DNA of 50,203 bases from a bacterium (GCA_021805775.1 JAJZED010000017.1:1-50203); one strand, 5' to 3'; positions 1 to 9,809 are shown, counted from the first letter of the stretch. The notes: generated by a model not told the origin, from the sequence alone. Numbers and translations are program-made.

Positions 1-64
1 GTCATGCACAAACTCCTGGTTATCGCCTATGGGGTCCTCAAATCCCAACGACCCTTCAACGCCC

Positions 65-150
65 AAATGGCTTGACGATCAACACGGAATCTCGATACGC
101 TGCCTTCGGCAGCTACTCGGCGTGACAGAGCGGCTACTCGGCGTGACGGA
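65..150. repeat. Dispersed palindromic repeat, one full and one partial copy
   Basis: A full unit lies at about 91-126: constant flank CTCGATACG, a short stem (CTGCC, TTC loop region, GGCAG), then constant flank CTACTCGGCGTGAC. A truncated copy carrying only the CTACTCGGCGTGAC end follows at about 134-147. The same family fills 23918-24685 and 49883-50093. No gene is evident in 1-210 besides this repeat. Confidence 0.8.
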
Positions 151-210
151 GCGGCTGTGCGCGCTGCGGGGTAGGCGGGCCGCTGCACTTGCACGAAAGG
201 CATTCCCATC

Positions 211-633
211 ATGCAACGATCCGCCCCAAAGAGTCTCCACTGGCCCGGCCTTCTCGCCGCACTTCGCGCCTGCGAGGGAGCGACCGTCTTTCTACGGACG
301 GGGACGACCAGCGAGCCGGCAGGGGAAATTCGCACGCGTCCCGCGGCCCGCGGCACCGAATTCTGTCTCTTCGAGGGAGATTCGCCGGTTCCGCGCGTCG
401 CGCTTATCGAGCGGCTCGAACATTTAGCGTCGCATCCCGACCGGCGATTCGCCGCCGCCGCGCGCATTCACGTCAACGGCAGCTTCGAACTCGTCGAACG
501 TGCGATCGACGATTCGATCGCCGGTGCGCTCTGCACGGTTGTCGTTGCGCGGAACTCCGGTGGGCGCTTCGAGCCCTTACGCGGGAAAGCGCCGCATACC
601 ACCGGACGCAGTAAACGCATCAAGACCGGGTAG
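211..633 (+). CDS. Hypothetical protein, 140 aa
   Basis: I do not recognise this protein. It is soluble by eye, rich in Arg and Ala, with no signal peptide or membrane segment. The middle (about residues 60-110) alternates hydrophobic and charged residues as a folded alpha/beta domain would; the last 20 residues are basic and look disordered. The ATG at 211 has an AAAGG about 12 bases upstream, a weak ribosome site. Alternative frames over the same stretch are more Arg-rich and less protein-like. It converges on the GH114-like gene, with stop codons three bases apart. The gene could be spurious, because 1-210 is repeat-derived sequence. Confidence 0.5.
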   Translation: MQRSAPKSLHWPGLLAALRACEGATVFLRTGTTSEPAGEIRTRPAARGTEFCLFEGDSPVPRVALIERLEHLASHPDRRFAAAARIHVNGSFELVERAIDDSIAGALCTVVVARNSGGRFEPLRGKAPHTTGRSKRIKTG

Positions 634-636
634 CTT

Positions 637-1485
637 TTATGGTGGGCAGGTAACGATCCACGCATCGAGCGCGGGATGTTTGAGAATCGTCGTATCGCCG
701 AGCGCCGCTGCCGCGGGGCAATACGTCGAAGTAAATTGAGAAGCATTGGTCGCGTCGTCGTATTCGACATCGACGATAAATTTATGTTGCGCTCGTAACG
801 GGGCGTCGTCGGCGCACCATCCTTGTGCCCAACAGCTTTCGTTGATTGCAAAATCGACGGTTGAGGCCATTGTCGGCAACATCTCGGGCGCATTCTTGAG
901 CCCGACGGCGAGCCCGTCGGAGTGAGCGAACGTTGCCAAATTCGCAAGATAGTTTTCGTCATCTTGGAGAGTCAGTGGAAACCCGGTGTTATTGCTATAT
1001 CCGTCGACGTTATCGAACTCGACGCCGTCGAATCCCTTCGCACGACAGGTCGCGATTCGTGCATCCATGATTGGAGCGAGAAGGTCTATGCGCCGCACGT
1101 CGAGCCACCGTTCGTTTGGAAAACCCACGTAAGTATTTCCGAGCACGACCGTCGGAAAACTCGACGCATCCGAGCGCCAATTTTCATAACTCCCGGCATC
1201 GACATAGCAGACCGCGCGCCCGCCGGCGGCATGCAGCGTAGCAATATCGCTCGCCGTCGTTGCCTCCCAATCGATATCTTCGATTGCAGCTCCCGGCGAT
1301 GGAAGCCCCGCCTGGCTGAGATCGTACTGAAAGCTCGAGCCCGGCGTTGGGGCCCACCACGTTGCGCTCGGGCTCGGTGCCGGGGCGGGCATGCCGGATC
1401 CGGCGACGCTTCCTCCGGCACCACACGCGGCGAGCAATCCGATCGCCGCGATAAGGCACCCCGCACTGTAAGTCCTAAACCTCAT
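637..1485 (-). CDS. Secreted lipoprotein, GH114-like (endo-alpha-1,4-polygalactosaminidase family)
   Basis: A 282-residue protein that begins with a lipoprotein signal peptide: hydrophobic run, then lipobox LLAAC with the modified Cys near residue 21. A Pro/Ser linker follows. The remainder matches the TIM-barrel GH114 (TM1410-type) family: an opening W-x-P-x-P-G-S-S-F-Q-Y-D-L segment, the VCYVDAGSYENWR strand, a KGFDGVEFDNVD strand carrying the acidic residues expected in the active site, and LAVGLKN followed by DFAINESCW. Family members hydrolyse galactosaminogalactan-like polymers; the substrate here is inferred from family only. The start lies three bases after the stop of the upstream propeller gene, so the two are probably co-transcribed. 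Confidence 0.8.
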   Translation of the reverse strand: MRFRTYSAGCLIAAIGLLAACGAGGSVAGSGMPAPAPSPSATWWAPTPGSSFQYDLSQAGLPSPGAAIEDIDWEATTASDIATLHAAGGRAVCYVDAGSYENWRSDASSFPTVVLGNTYVGFPNERWLDVRRIDLLAPIMDARIATCRAKGFDGVEFDNVDGYSNNTGFPLTLQDDENYLANLATFAHSDGLAVGLKNAPEMLPTMASTVDFAINESCWAQGWCADDAPLRAQHKFIVDVEYDDATNASQFTSTYCPAAAALGDTTILKHPALDAWIVTCPP

Positions 1486-1488
1486 TCA

Positions 1489-4400
1489 TCACGGCGCAAC
1501 CGCGTGAAGGCCACGAATGTCGGGTAGATGCGCTGCTTGCAAGCGTTTCTGCAACGGTTGCATCACTTCGGTTTGAAAGGCCGCATAACGTTTCATAGCG
1601 TTTCGATAGCGCACCATGAACTCAGCGTCGAAGGTAAGGTCGGCGGCGGTCGGTGGGTGAAGCGAGAAGCTCAGCCCGGCCGGTAGATCTTCTCGTAATG
1701 AACCGGCGCGTAACGCAAAATCTTCGCCGTTACGGTAGTTTGCTGTAAATGCAGCGAATACGGCGTCGCGTTTTGCCATGGCGGTTGCGATGGCGGCGCG
1801 CAAGGCTGCATCGTGGGTCGCCGTGCGTGCCTTTTCGAGTGAGGCCGCCATCGCATCGAGATCGTTCAGAGCGGTATCGATCGCCGATGTAACGCGCACG
1901 TAACCGAGATTGAAACGATACGCACGTTCGTAATCGCTTTGCCGCCACGGGGAGCGCGGATCGGCGCGTAATTTTAGCGTCGTCGTTTCGGTCCGCCCGT
2001 CGGCAGTGAGGCGGAGCGTGTAGGTTCCCGGAGGGACCGGTGGCCCCGACTGCACGCGAAATGCGGGAGCCGCGCCCTTCCACTGCACGGCAGGGGTCGC
2101 GTTGAGATTCCACACGTAACGATTGATGCCGATGTGATTCGAAATGCGTGCAACGATTTTCTTGCCGACTTTGTGGGTTCCGGCAATCGTTCGCACCAAG
2201 TGCCCGGTCGCGTCGAAAATTTGCAACGTCGGCGGGGTGCTCGAAACGCGATGCTGGTAGAACGAGATCGTCGCTCCGGCCGGCGGATTTTTACCGGAGA
2301 ATCGACCGTAGAGCCCCTCCTGATTCGAGTGCATAACCCACCTGTACGTGGTGCGTAGGTGAAAGAGCATGAAGCCCGCTCTCTGCGCCGCACGGAGGCG
2401 CTCCAGCGGCGTCAGGTCGTCGAGGATCCAAATGCCGCGCCCGTGGGTTGCAACGACCAGGTCGCGCTCGCGTGGCGCGAATCGTATATCGCGAAAGCTT
2501 GCAACCGGAATATTGTTTCGCAAGCTCTCCCAATTCCGCCCGTCGTTGAAACTCACGTAGAGGCCCCGCTCCGTTCCAAGGTAGAGGACATGCGGATTGA
2601 CCGGGTCGGGGCGAATCGTCCGCACAAACTCCGTCGGAGGAATGCCGGTGACGATCTTGCGCCACTGTTTGCCGTAATCGGTGGTGACGAACGCATACGG
2701 CGCATCGTCGCCCGACCGATGCCGATCGACGACGGCATAGGCCGTTCCGGCGTCAAACGGCGAGGGCGCAACCGTTTCGACGCGGCCGAATGGAGCGAGC
2801 CCGGGCGGGGTGACGTTCTCCCACGATTTCCCGCCGTCGCGCGTGAGTTGCACGAGCCCGTCATCGGTGCCGACCCAGATCTCTCCCTTTGCTACCGGCG
2901 AACCTTCGATATCGAGAATCGTATCGGAGGATTCGGTGCCGAAGACATCCTTGGTAATCGGTCCCCCCGAAGGCGCTTGGTGCGATTTTATATTCAACGT
3001 GAGATCGGGGCTGATCGGCACCCAATGCTCGCCGCGATCCGTGCTCTGAAAGACGACGTTGCCGCCGTACCACAATATTTGCGGATTCCAAGGTGCAAAG
3101 GCGATCGGCGAATCCCAGTTAAAGCGATATTTTGCCAGCCGTAAATCGAAACGCGCGGCCGAGGTGGCGTTATAAGGGCCGACGTAGCGAAAATCTTCGT
3201 CCTTCCAATCGTAACGCAGCAAATAGCCATCTTCGGAGTCGGCGAACACATAGCGAGCATTCGCAGGGTCGGGAACCGCCCACATGCCGTCACCACCAAC
3301 CGTTACGCGCCAATCGCGACCGGTAATTCCATCGTAGGAACGAGAATTCGACGGCCCGCAAAATGCTTCATTATCCTGCAACGCCGCGCAAACCATAAAC
3401 GGACGGGCGGAAGAAATCCCGACATGGTACACCTGTTCGATCGGCAGATTACGCGAGAACGAGAAATGCTTCCCGCGGTCCAGGGTGAGCGCAAAGCCGC
3501 CGTCGTCGCCGATGATAAAACGTTTCCCATCGCTCGGATCGATCCAAATTGCGTGAGCGTCTGCGTGGACGCCGCGACCGAAGCGTTTGAAGTGTTTTCC
3601 ACCGTCGGTACTCAATGCGAGATTCATTGACAACGTATAAACGCGATTTTCATCTTTCGGATCGACGGCGAGATGCGTGAAATAGAACGGGCGTTGATCG
3701 ATGAGCGTTCCGGAAAACAGTTTCGTCCAATGTAGGCCGGCGTCGTCCGATCGCCAGAGTACGCCATCACGAGATTGGATCAATGCGTAAATTCGGTTCG
3801 GATTGCTGGGCGCAATTGCCAAGCCGATGCGACCGGTAAGGCCCGTCGGGAAACCGTTGCCCTCGATCCGCTTCCAACTTTTCCCGCCATCGACGGATTT
3901 ATAGAGGCCGCCGTGGGCCCCGCCGCTCGAAAACGTCCACGGCTTGCGGCGAAACTCCCACATGCCGGCGTAGAGAATTCGCGGATCGTTCGGATCCATC
4001 GCGAGGTCGCTCGCGCCGCTGTCGGGAGCGAGATAGAGCGTCTTCTTCCACGTCTTGCCGCCGTCGGTCGTCACATAGACGCCACGGTGTACGCTATTAC
4101 GATAGACATCGCCGAGCACCGCGACGACGACATGATTGCTATCGCGAGGGTCGACGGCGATTGCTGCGATGTGTCCGCTACGGCGAAGCCCGACATTTTT
4201 CCAGGTCTTTCCACCATCGACGCTCTTATAGAGTCCGTCTCCGCGGATGACGTCATTGCGAGGATTGCTCTCGCCGGTTCCTACCCAAACGATCTTGGCA
4301 TTGCGCGGGTCGATGGCGATTGCGCCGATGGAAGCGACCGGTTCCTTCGCAAAAACATCGCGCCACGTCGCCCCGCCGTTCACGCTCTTCCACACGCCCC

Positions 4401-4590
4401 CGCCGGCGGTGCCGATATAGTAGAGGTTCGGCTGCTGCGCGCTCCCGGCAACCGCCGGCACGCGCCCCCCCGCAATCGCCGGTCCGATCGATCGAAAGCG
4501 CATCGCGGAGTATGGGAGCTGCGCCGAACGCGCCATCCCGGGAGAGCAGAGTGCGACGAGCGCGGCGAACCACGGCATAAATCGTTTCAC
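1489..4590 (-). CDS. Exported VPS10/sortilin-like beta-propeller protein, paralogue A (1033 aa)
   Basis: Large exported protein built from BNR/Asp-box repeats. I count 11 Asp-box-like motifs of the S-x-D-G-G-x-T-W type across the first 750 residues, which implies one or two beta-propellers of the sortilin/VPS10 or WD40/YVTN/BNR class. The C-terminal 250 residues hold a beta-sandwich-like region and then a helical region. I place the start at GTG 4590: GGAGG lies seven bases upstream and the product opens with a clean signal peptide (basic start, hydrophobic core, cleavage near ARSAQ). An upstream ATG at 4713 would bury the signal peptide. Such proteins are usually labelled glycosyl hydrolase or sialidase-like, but no catalytic residues can be assigned. 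Paralogues B and C lie at 15272-21569. Confidence 0.85.
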   Translation of the reverse strand: MKRFMPWFAALVALCSPGMARSAQLPYSAMRFRSIGPAIAGGRVPAVAGSAQQPNLYYIGTAGGGVWKSVNGGATWRDVFAKEPVASIGAIAIDPRNAKIVWVGTGESNPRNDVIRGDGLYKSVDGGKTWKNVGLRRSGHIAAIAVDPRDSNHVVVAVLGDVYRNSVHRGVYVTTDGGKTWKKTLYLAPDSGASDLAMDPNDPRILYAGMWEFRRKPWTFSSGGAHGGLYKSVDGGKSWKRIEGNGFPTGLTGRIGLAIAPSNPNRIYALIQSRDGVLWRSDDAGLHWTKLFSGTLIDQRPFYFTHLAVDPKDENRVYTLSMNLALSTDGGKHFKRFGRGVHADAHAIWIDPSDGKRFIIGDDGGFALTLDRGKHFSFSRNLPIEQVYHVGISSARPFMVCAALQDNEAFCGPSNSRSYDGITGRDWRVTVGGDGMWAVPDPANARYVFADSEDGYLLRYDWKDEDFRYVGPYNATSAARFDLRLAKYRFNWDSPIAFAPWNPQILWYGGNVVFQSTDRGEHWVPISPDLTLNIKSHQAPSGGPITKDVFGTESSDTILDIEGSPVAKGEIWVGTDDGLVQLTRDGGKSWENVTPPGLAPFGRVETVAPSPFDAGTAYAVVDRHRSGDDAPYAFVTTDYGKQWRKIVTGIPPTEFVRTIRPDPVNPHVLYLGTERGLYVSFNDGRNWESLRNNIPVASFRDIRFAPRERDLVVATHGRGIWILDDLTPLERLRAAQRAGFMLFHLRTTYRWVMHSNQEGLYGRFSGKNPPAGATISFYQHRVSSTPPTLQIFDATGHLVRTIAGTHKVGKKIVARISNHIGINRYVWNLNATPAVQWKGAAPAFRVQSGPPVPPGTYTLRLTADGRTETTTLKLRADPRSPWRQSDYERAYRFNLGYVRVTSAIDTALNDLDAMAASLEKARTATHDAALRAAIATAMAKRDAVFAAFTANYRNGEDFALRAGSLREDLPAGLSFSLHPPTAADLTFDAEFMVRYRNAMKRYAAFQTEVMQPLQKRLQAAHLPDIRGLHAVAP

Positions 4591-4604
4591 GAATAATCCT
4601 CCAA
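4591..4604 (-). promoter_or_regulatory. Ribosome binding site that fixes a GTG start for paralogue A
   Basis: On the minus strand GGAGG is followed by ATTATTC and then the GTG codon ending at 4590. The spacing of seven bases is ideal, and no comparable site precedes the upstream in-frame ATG at 4713. Confidence 0.75.
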
Positions 4605-4719
4605 CCGGAGAGATTAGGGAACGCTCGGCTATTTCCCGGTCGCCGACCCGCTGCAGAACCGTACCGGTCGAAGCAACCCGCGACGGCATTCCCGCGTAAC
4701 GGCTCACCCACATAGGTGG

Positions 4720-7700
4720 CTAGCTAAATAGTCGCTCGATATCGGAGGCGTCGAGCGGCAGCGGAGCACTCGATGCATCGGCAAATTGGCTTGCGGCCAG
4801 CTCTCCCTTGCGCGCTTGCAATTCGAGAATTCGTTCTTCAACGCTTCCTTCGGCGATGAGCTTGTAAACGAAAACGTGCTGCTCTTGACCGATGCGGTGG
4901 GCGCGGTCGGTCGCCTGGCGCTCCACCGCCGGGTTCCACCACGGATCGTAATGGATGACGGTATCGGCGGCAGTTAAGTTGAGCCCCGTACCGCCGGCCT
5001 TGAGGCTGATAAGGAAGAGCGGCACTTCACGATTTTGAAAACGTTTGACCGGGGTTTCGCGGTCGCGCGTCGCGCCGCGAATCTCGACGAATTGCATGTC
5101 GCGTTTCGCCAACTCGGGTTTGATAAGATCGAGCATCGACGTAAATTGAGAGAACAGCAATATCCGTCGCCCGTCGGCGATCAAACTTTCGAGCATTTCG
5201 AGTAGCGCATCGAGTTTTTGCGACTCCTTAACGCTATGAGCCGCATCCAAATCGAGCAACCGCGGATCGCAGCAGACCTGCCGAAGTTTCAGCAGCGCGT
5301 CAAGCACAACGATTCGACTACGCGCGAGGCCACGTTTTGCCACTTCATCTCGTACGCGCTTATGCATGGCCAAGCGAATCGTTTCATAGAGGTCGCGCTG
5401 AGCTCCACCAAGCTCGACGCGATGGACGATCTCGGTTTTCTCGGGAAGATCTCGTGCAACGTCTTCTTTGGTGCGCCGCACGAGAAATGGATGCAAGCGT
5501 TTTCCTAATGCGTTCCGCCGTAACACGTCGCCACGTTTTTCAATCGGCGTTCTAAAAAATCGTGCAAAAGAGCTCCGCGTTCCCAAAAGACCAGGCAACG
5601 CGAAGGCATAGATCGACCACAGTTCCTCTAAATTATTTTCGATCGGCGTGCCGGTCATCGCTATGCGCTGCTCGGCATGGAGTTTTGTAGCGGAGATTGC
5701 CGCCTTAGCGCGAGGGTTTTTGATTGCCTGCGCTTCATCGAGCACGGCAATCGACCACTCGCGTGCGTGGAGCTCATCGGCATCACGAACCAATAGGGCA
5801 TACGTGCTTAACACGATGTCGGCATTTGGAATTTCGTCGAAAAAACGTGCGCGGTCGGGCCCGCTTAGCGTGAGAACGCGCAATTCCGGCGTAAATCGCG
5901 CGATCTCGGCGCGCCAATTCGGAACGACGCTCGTCGGAGCAACGATCAGCACCGGTTTCTTCAGCCGTCCCGCAGCCTTTTCCATCGCCACGTGCGCGAG
6001 CAACTGCACCGTTTTTCCAAGACCCATATCGTCGGCGAGGACGCCGCCGAAACCGTGCGCGCGCAGAAGTTGCAGCCAAATAACGCCTTCGCGTTGATAC
6101 GGGCGCAATTCGGCATGAAAATTTGTCGGCAGAACCGGAGGACGCGCGGCAAGGTTTTTCAATCCGTCGATAAACGCGCCAAACGCCTCGGTGACGGCTC
6201 CCCGCCGAAGCACGGTTCCATCGATTTCGGTAAGCGAAATGGCACGCGCGGCGGGAAGAGCGATCCGCTCGCCCTCGACTAACGCATGCTCGCCGTCAAA
6301 GAGATCGACGAGCGTCGCCAGAACGCGAGCGACGCGCGCCGGTGGAAGCGCGACGTACGCCCCGCTCGGCAGGCGACCGAAGATCGGCTCGCTACGCGCG
6401 GCAATGGCGACCAGATCGTCGTTCGACGATATGCCATTCGCCGCGAGTGCCTCGACGATCACCGGCAAAAGAGGAATGCGCTCGCCATCTACCTCGATAC
6501 CCAGATCGACTTCAAACCACCCCGTCCGGTGCGGGTCCGGTTCTATATCGGCGTCCCAGTCTTCGGAAAACTCGACGATCTCGTGCGGAAACTCCGCATC
6601 GATCTCCACCTTCCAGCCTTCGTTACGTAATATCGGGGCGGTATAACCGAGAAATCGTGCCCATGCGTAGGCGCTTTCTTCGGAGCCGAGCCGGAAAATT
6701 GTACGCCGTTCCTCGCTATCGAATTCAAAGGAGCGCGGAACCGGCACGAAGCCAAGCGCGTGCAGACGCTCCTGCGCTCGCTCCTCGTACGCACGTTGCC
6801 GAGGCCAAATCGCCGCGCCGTCGCCTTCGGCGATTCGAAATTCCGCGTCGCCGCTCTCCGGCGAAATGCGATAATCGCCATAGGCGAATGCCAACTCGGC
6901 CGTCGTCGTCGCCCGTCCGTGGCCAAGATGTAGAACCGGAGTCGGGTCGCGCTCGATCACGCGGGCGTCGAGCCGGGCTTGCGGACCATCGATGCCGGTC
7001 GCTGAAAAAACGCGCCGCAAAGCCACCTGGACGCGCTTTGCATGCTCGGCCGTCATCGCCGGCGCCCCGGCAAGAACCGCCGCGAGATCCGGCGCGAGAT
7101 CGCTCTGTGCGCGGCCGGCGACGTTGAGATCGGGATCGACATACCAAAGCGGCATCGAGCCGACAAGCACGCTACCGGGACGACCGGCGAGGTGCGGTCG
7201 CTGCCTTTCGTCATCATCGATGCGCCATGCTATATGCGCGTCGACGATGTCCTCGCGCCGAATCACTTTATTGTCGAGGCTCTGCCAGTGCACTCGTTCG
7301 CTCTCCAGTAGCAATTCGAGCAACGTGCCCAAAATCGTGGGAGAGAGCGCATTCATCCCGCCGAGCAAGCCGCTCGCCCCAACGAGTCGACCGATCGTGC
7401 GATCGAGCGGCTGCAAATGCTTCGCGCTCCCCGCTGCGAGGTGTTGGAGTTCGTATCGACGCGCGCTTCCTAAAGCGCCGCTGCGGAGCATCGGCACGAC
7501 GAACGCCTGGAGCGAGAAGGATGGAACGAAGAATCGCTCCTCTATGGATACTACGTAGCGAACGTGCTCTCGCTGCAAGTCGCGTCGCTTACTTGCCGTT
7601 ACGGCATGAACGTTTTCGATCCAGCTTTCGACGGCACCGTCGGCCGCATCGCGCTTGCGCCCGGTCGATCGCGCTGCGATCGCAGCGAGGGCGACCGCCG

Positions 7701-7944
7701 CCGCGTGCTTACAATTGCTCCCCACCGGGCAGGAGCAGCGACCGAGCAACCTCGTGCTGCCGTTGGCGCCGACCGCACGCACGTGAACCGAGTAAGGCTG
7801 CTGCTGAGTACCGATAACGCGAGCGTCGATCGCCTCGGCACCGATCTCCAGTTGCAACACTCGGCGACGCTCGAAATAATCGCGACCCCGCGTGAGCGTG
7901 GGCGCGTCGAACGATGCTTGTAGTACGGCGAGGTCGAGATGCAT
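4720..7944 (-). CDS. SWIM zinc-finger SNF2-family helicase (RapA/HepA-type)
   Basis: A 1074-residue DNA translocase. The N-terminus carries a SWIM zinc finger (C70-x-C72-x5-C78-x-H80), typical of bacterial SNF2 proteins. The middle 500 residues are a family-specific region. The motor begins with a Q-motif-like LRPYQREGVIWLQ, the Walker A segment ADDMGLGKT near residue 640, Walker B as DEAQ near 735, MTGTPIENN, and the C-terminal helicase lobe with ILLFSQFTSMLD, GGTGLNLTAADTVIHYDPWWNP and the arginine-finger segment ATDRAHRIGQ. All motifs look intact. Roles known for the family include RNA polymerase recycling, DNA repair and phage defence. It starts 30 bases after the hydrogenase small subunit on the same strand, with AGAGG eight bases before the ATG. 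Confidence 0.95.
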   Translation of the reverse strand: MHLDLAVLQASFDAPTLTRGRDYFERRRVLQLEIGAEAIDARVIGTQQQPYSVHVRAVGANGSTRLLGRCSCPVGSNCKHAAAVALAAIAARSTGRKRDAADGAVESWIENVHAVTASKRRDLQREHVRYVVSIEERFFVPSFSLQAFVVPMLRSGALGSARRYELQHLAAGSAKHLQPLDRTIGRLVGASGLLGGMNALSPTILGTLLELLLESERVHWQSLDNKVIRREDIVDAHIAWRIDDDERQRPHLAGRPGSVLVGSMPLWYVDPDLNVAGRAQSDLAPDLAAVLAGAPAMTAEHAKRVQVALRRVFSATGIDGPQARLDARVIERDPTPVLHLGHGRATTTAELAFAYGDYRISPESGDAEFRIAEGDGAAIWPRQRAYEERAQERLHALGFVPVPRSFEFDSEERRTIFRLGSEESAYAWARFLGYTAPILRNEGWKVEIDAEFPHEIVEFSEDWDADIEPDPHRTGWFEVDLGIEVDGERIPLLPVIVEALAANGISSNDDLVAIAARSEPIFGRLPSGAYVALPPARVARVLATLVDLFDGEHALVEGERIALPAARAISLTEIDGTVLRRGAVTEAFGAFIDGLKNLAARPPVLPTNFHAELRPYQREGVIWLQLLRAHGFGGVLADDMGLGKTVQLLAHVAMEKAAGRLKKPVLIVAPTSVVPNWRAEIARFTPELRVLTLSGPDRARFFDEIPNADIVLSTYALLVRDADELHAREWSIAVLDEAQAIKNPRAKAAISATKLHAEQRIAMTGTPIENNLEELWSIYAFALPGLLGTRSSFARFFRTPIEKRGDVLRRNALGKRLHPFLVRRTKEDVARDLPEKTEIVHRVELGGAQRDLYETIRLAMHKRVRDEVAKRGLARSRIVVLDALLKLRQVCCDPRLLDLDAAHSVKESQKLDALLEMLESLIADGRRILLFSQFTSMLDLIKPELAKRDMQFVEIRGATRDRETPVKRFQNREVPLFLISLKAGGTGLNLTAADTVIHYDPWWNPAVERQATDRAHRIGQEQHVFVYKLIAEGSVEERILELQARKGELAASQFADASSAPLPLDASDIERLFS

Positions 7945-7974
7945 AAGGGCGACCTCTGTACTTGGCGTTCGGTG

Positions 7975-8397
7975 CTACGATTTCCTTCCGTCGAGCAATG
8001 TCGCAGCGGCGCGCAATCCCTCACGTAATGCATCCGGCGACGGCGGGCAACCACGCACGAAAATCGACGCCTCAAGTTCTCGGCCCGCCCCCGGCCCGGC
8101 ACTTCCCGCTTCGCACCACACGCCGTCGCCGCTCGCACAGTCGCCGACTGCGACAACGACCAACGGCTCGGAAGCGGCCTCGATCGTCATCTGCGCTGCA
8201 TGGCGCATCGCCTCGCTCATCGGCCCGGTCACCGTGATAACGTCGGCGTGCCGGGGAGAGGCGACGACGCCCCAGCCTTCCTGCGAAATATCGTATTGCG
8301 GAGCCGCGAGAGCGTTCATCTCTAACTCACAGCCGTTACAGCTGCCGCAGACGAGGTGGCGAATCCCGAGCGAGTGCAAAAATTTTTCTAATGACAT
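7975..8397 (-). CDS. Group 4 hydrogenase-like small subunit (NuoB/HyfI family)
   Basis: A 140-residue NuoB-type iron-sulfur subunit. It has the CGSCNGCE segment, the GDC segment in a G-D-C-A-S-G context and the GCPPSP segment, which together supply the four cysteines for the proximal [4Fe-4S] cluster. It is much shorter than E. coli HyfI and holds only the core domain. The ATG at 8397 begins three bases after the large-subunit stop and is preferred to an in-frame TTG at 8415, which would overlap that gene. It would pass electrons between the large subunit active site and a partner; no ferredoxin-like HyfH/HyfA subunit is encoded in the window. Confidence 0.88.
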   Translation of the reverse strand: MSLEKFLHSLGIRHLVCGSCNGCELEMNALAAPQYDISQEGWGVVASPRHADVITVTGPMSEAMRHAAQMTIEAASEPLVVVAVGDCASGDGVWCEAGSAGPGAGRELEASIFVRGCPPSPDALREGLRAAATLLDGRKS

Positions 8398-8399
8398 CG

Positions 8400-9809
8400 C
8401 TAACGATCCACGCAAGAATAGCAGAGGTTAAAACTTTTATTAACCAGTGGAAAATCCGGCACGATATTTCCTTCCATCGCGCGCGTCACGAGAGGCCAGT
8501 TGCGATATGCTGCCGAGATAACGTGTAACCGATCGATCCGACCACCCTTTGAAAGCTCGAGCGAGATGCTTTCGGCGCCACGCGCGCCTTCGACAACCGT
8601 CGTAATAATGCCGGCCGCTGCATCCACCTGTCGCGGCGCCGAGAGTTTGCGGCCCTCCACCTCACGGAGGCCTCGTTCAATCAAATCGAACGAGCGCTCG
8701 ATTTCGCGTACGCGCACCTCGGCGCGCGCATAGACGTCCCCTCCTCCGGCAAGTTCTTCAGAGAACGCACAGCCTCGATACGCTCCGTACGGAGCGATGG
8801 CGCGAACATCGCAAGCGATTCCGGAAGCGCGACCGCTCGGCCCTACTGCAGCGAAGCGCCGCGCTAACGGTCGTTCAACGACTCCCGCACCCTCCAGCCG
8901 TCGCAGTAGCGAGCGTTTTGCCAAGAGTGCATCGCAGAACCGCGCGACGTCGTCACGCAATTCGCGAAGGGTCGTGCGAACGATGCCGGGATCGGCGAAG
9001 ATGCCGGCCTTGACGCCTCCGGGAACGACGCTATCGAAGAGCAGGCGATGCCCGCTAGCAACATTGTTGACCTGACAGATACGCTCGCGCAGCCCTAACG
9101 CCGCCGTCGTTCCCCTGTCGTATCCCGCGCCCGCCGCAATACTGCCGATATCGAAAAGGTGGACGTGCACGCGTTCCATCTCTGCAAGAACGAGCCGGGC
9201 GAACTCGGTGCAGTCGTCGAGCTCGACTCCGGCAAGTTCTTCGATCGCTCGCGCATACGCCCAGGAGCGAGCGACGCTACAATTTCCGCAGATCCTCGCG
9301 ACGCGCGGAGCGAGCGCGAGCGCTTCTTGCCCCTCGAACCACGGCTCGAGCGCGCGATGCGAATACGAGAGCTGCGCATCGATATGAACGACGCTCTCGC
9401 CCCCGGTGCTGATCGTAAAACGCCCCGGCTCGATAATGCCGGCGTGGACGGGGCCGACAACCACCCCGCTTATTCCCTTGCCCTCGGCGACGATCGCTTC
9501 GGGAATCGCATCGGAAGAAAAATAGAGCGGCCGTTCGTCGGGGCTCGATTGCACGACGATCTCTTGTAACGCTTGCATTTCGCGTTCGTGATAGGAAAAG
9601 AACGGGTAACGCTGCGCAAGCGATCTCCATTTTTCGTCGCCGTCAAGGGCGGTTCGTAACCCACGCACGCCGGACCGAGAAAGAAAGAGCGTGCGCACCG
9701 TCCGCTGCGTCGCATAGCAACCCAACGGCAGCGCGTCGGACATCAATTCATCGACGACGTTCGGTAGATCGCCTTGTTTGACGGGACGCTCGCTATATTT
9801 ACTAGCCAC
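8400..9809 (-). CDS. hycE: Group 4 [NiFe]-hydrogenase-like large subunit (HycE/NuoCD family)
   Basis: A 469-residue protein. The first 130 residues resemble the NuoC-like domain fused in HycE/HyfG (YPFFSYHERE corresponds to the W-x-E-R-E region). The rest is NuoD/HycE-like. All four cysteines needed for a NiFe site are present: L1 as RICGNCS (C174, C177) and L2 as NLCYSCVDR at the extreme C-terminus (C463, C466). The His that normally follows L1 (C-x2-C-x3-H) is Arg181, and the usual D-P before the L2 Cys is N-L. I chose GTG 9809, which overlaps the preceding gene's stop by eight bases; an upstream in-frame ATG at 9893 overlaps far more and adds a non-homologous basic stretch. The true start could be a little further downstream. 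Confidence 0.85.
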   Translation of the reverse strand: MASKYSERPVKQGDLPNVVDELMSDALPLGCYATQRTVRTLFLSRSGVRGLRTALDGDEKWRSLAQRYPFFSYHEREMQALQEIVVQSSPDERPLYFSSDAIPEAIVAEGKGISGVVVGPVHAGIIEPGRFTISTGGESVVHIDAQLSYSHRALEPWFEGQEALALAPRVARICGNCSVARSWAYARAIEELAGVELDDCTEFARLVLAEMERVHVHLFDIGSIAAGAGYDRGTTAALGLRERICQVNNVASGHRLLFDSVVPGGVKAGIFADPGIVRTTLRELRDDVARFCDALLAKRSLLRRLEGAGVVERPLARRFAAVGPSGRASGIACDVRAIAPYGAYRGCAFSEELAGGGDVYARAEVRVREIERSFDLIERGLREVEGRKLSAPRQVDAAAGIITTVVEGARGAESISLELSKGGRIDRLHVISAAYRNWPLVTRAMEGNIVPDFPLVNKSFNLCYSCVDR

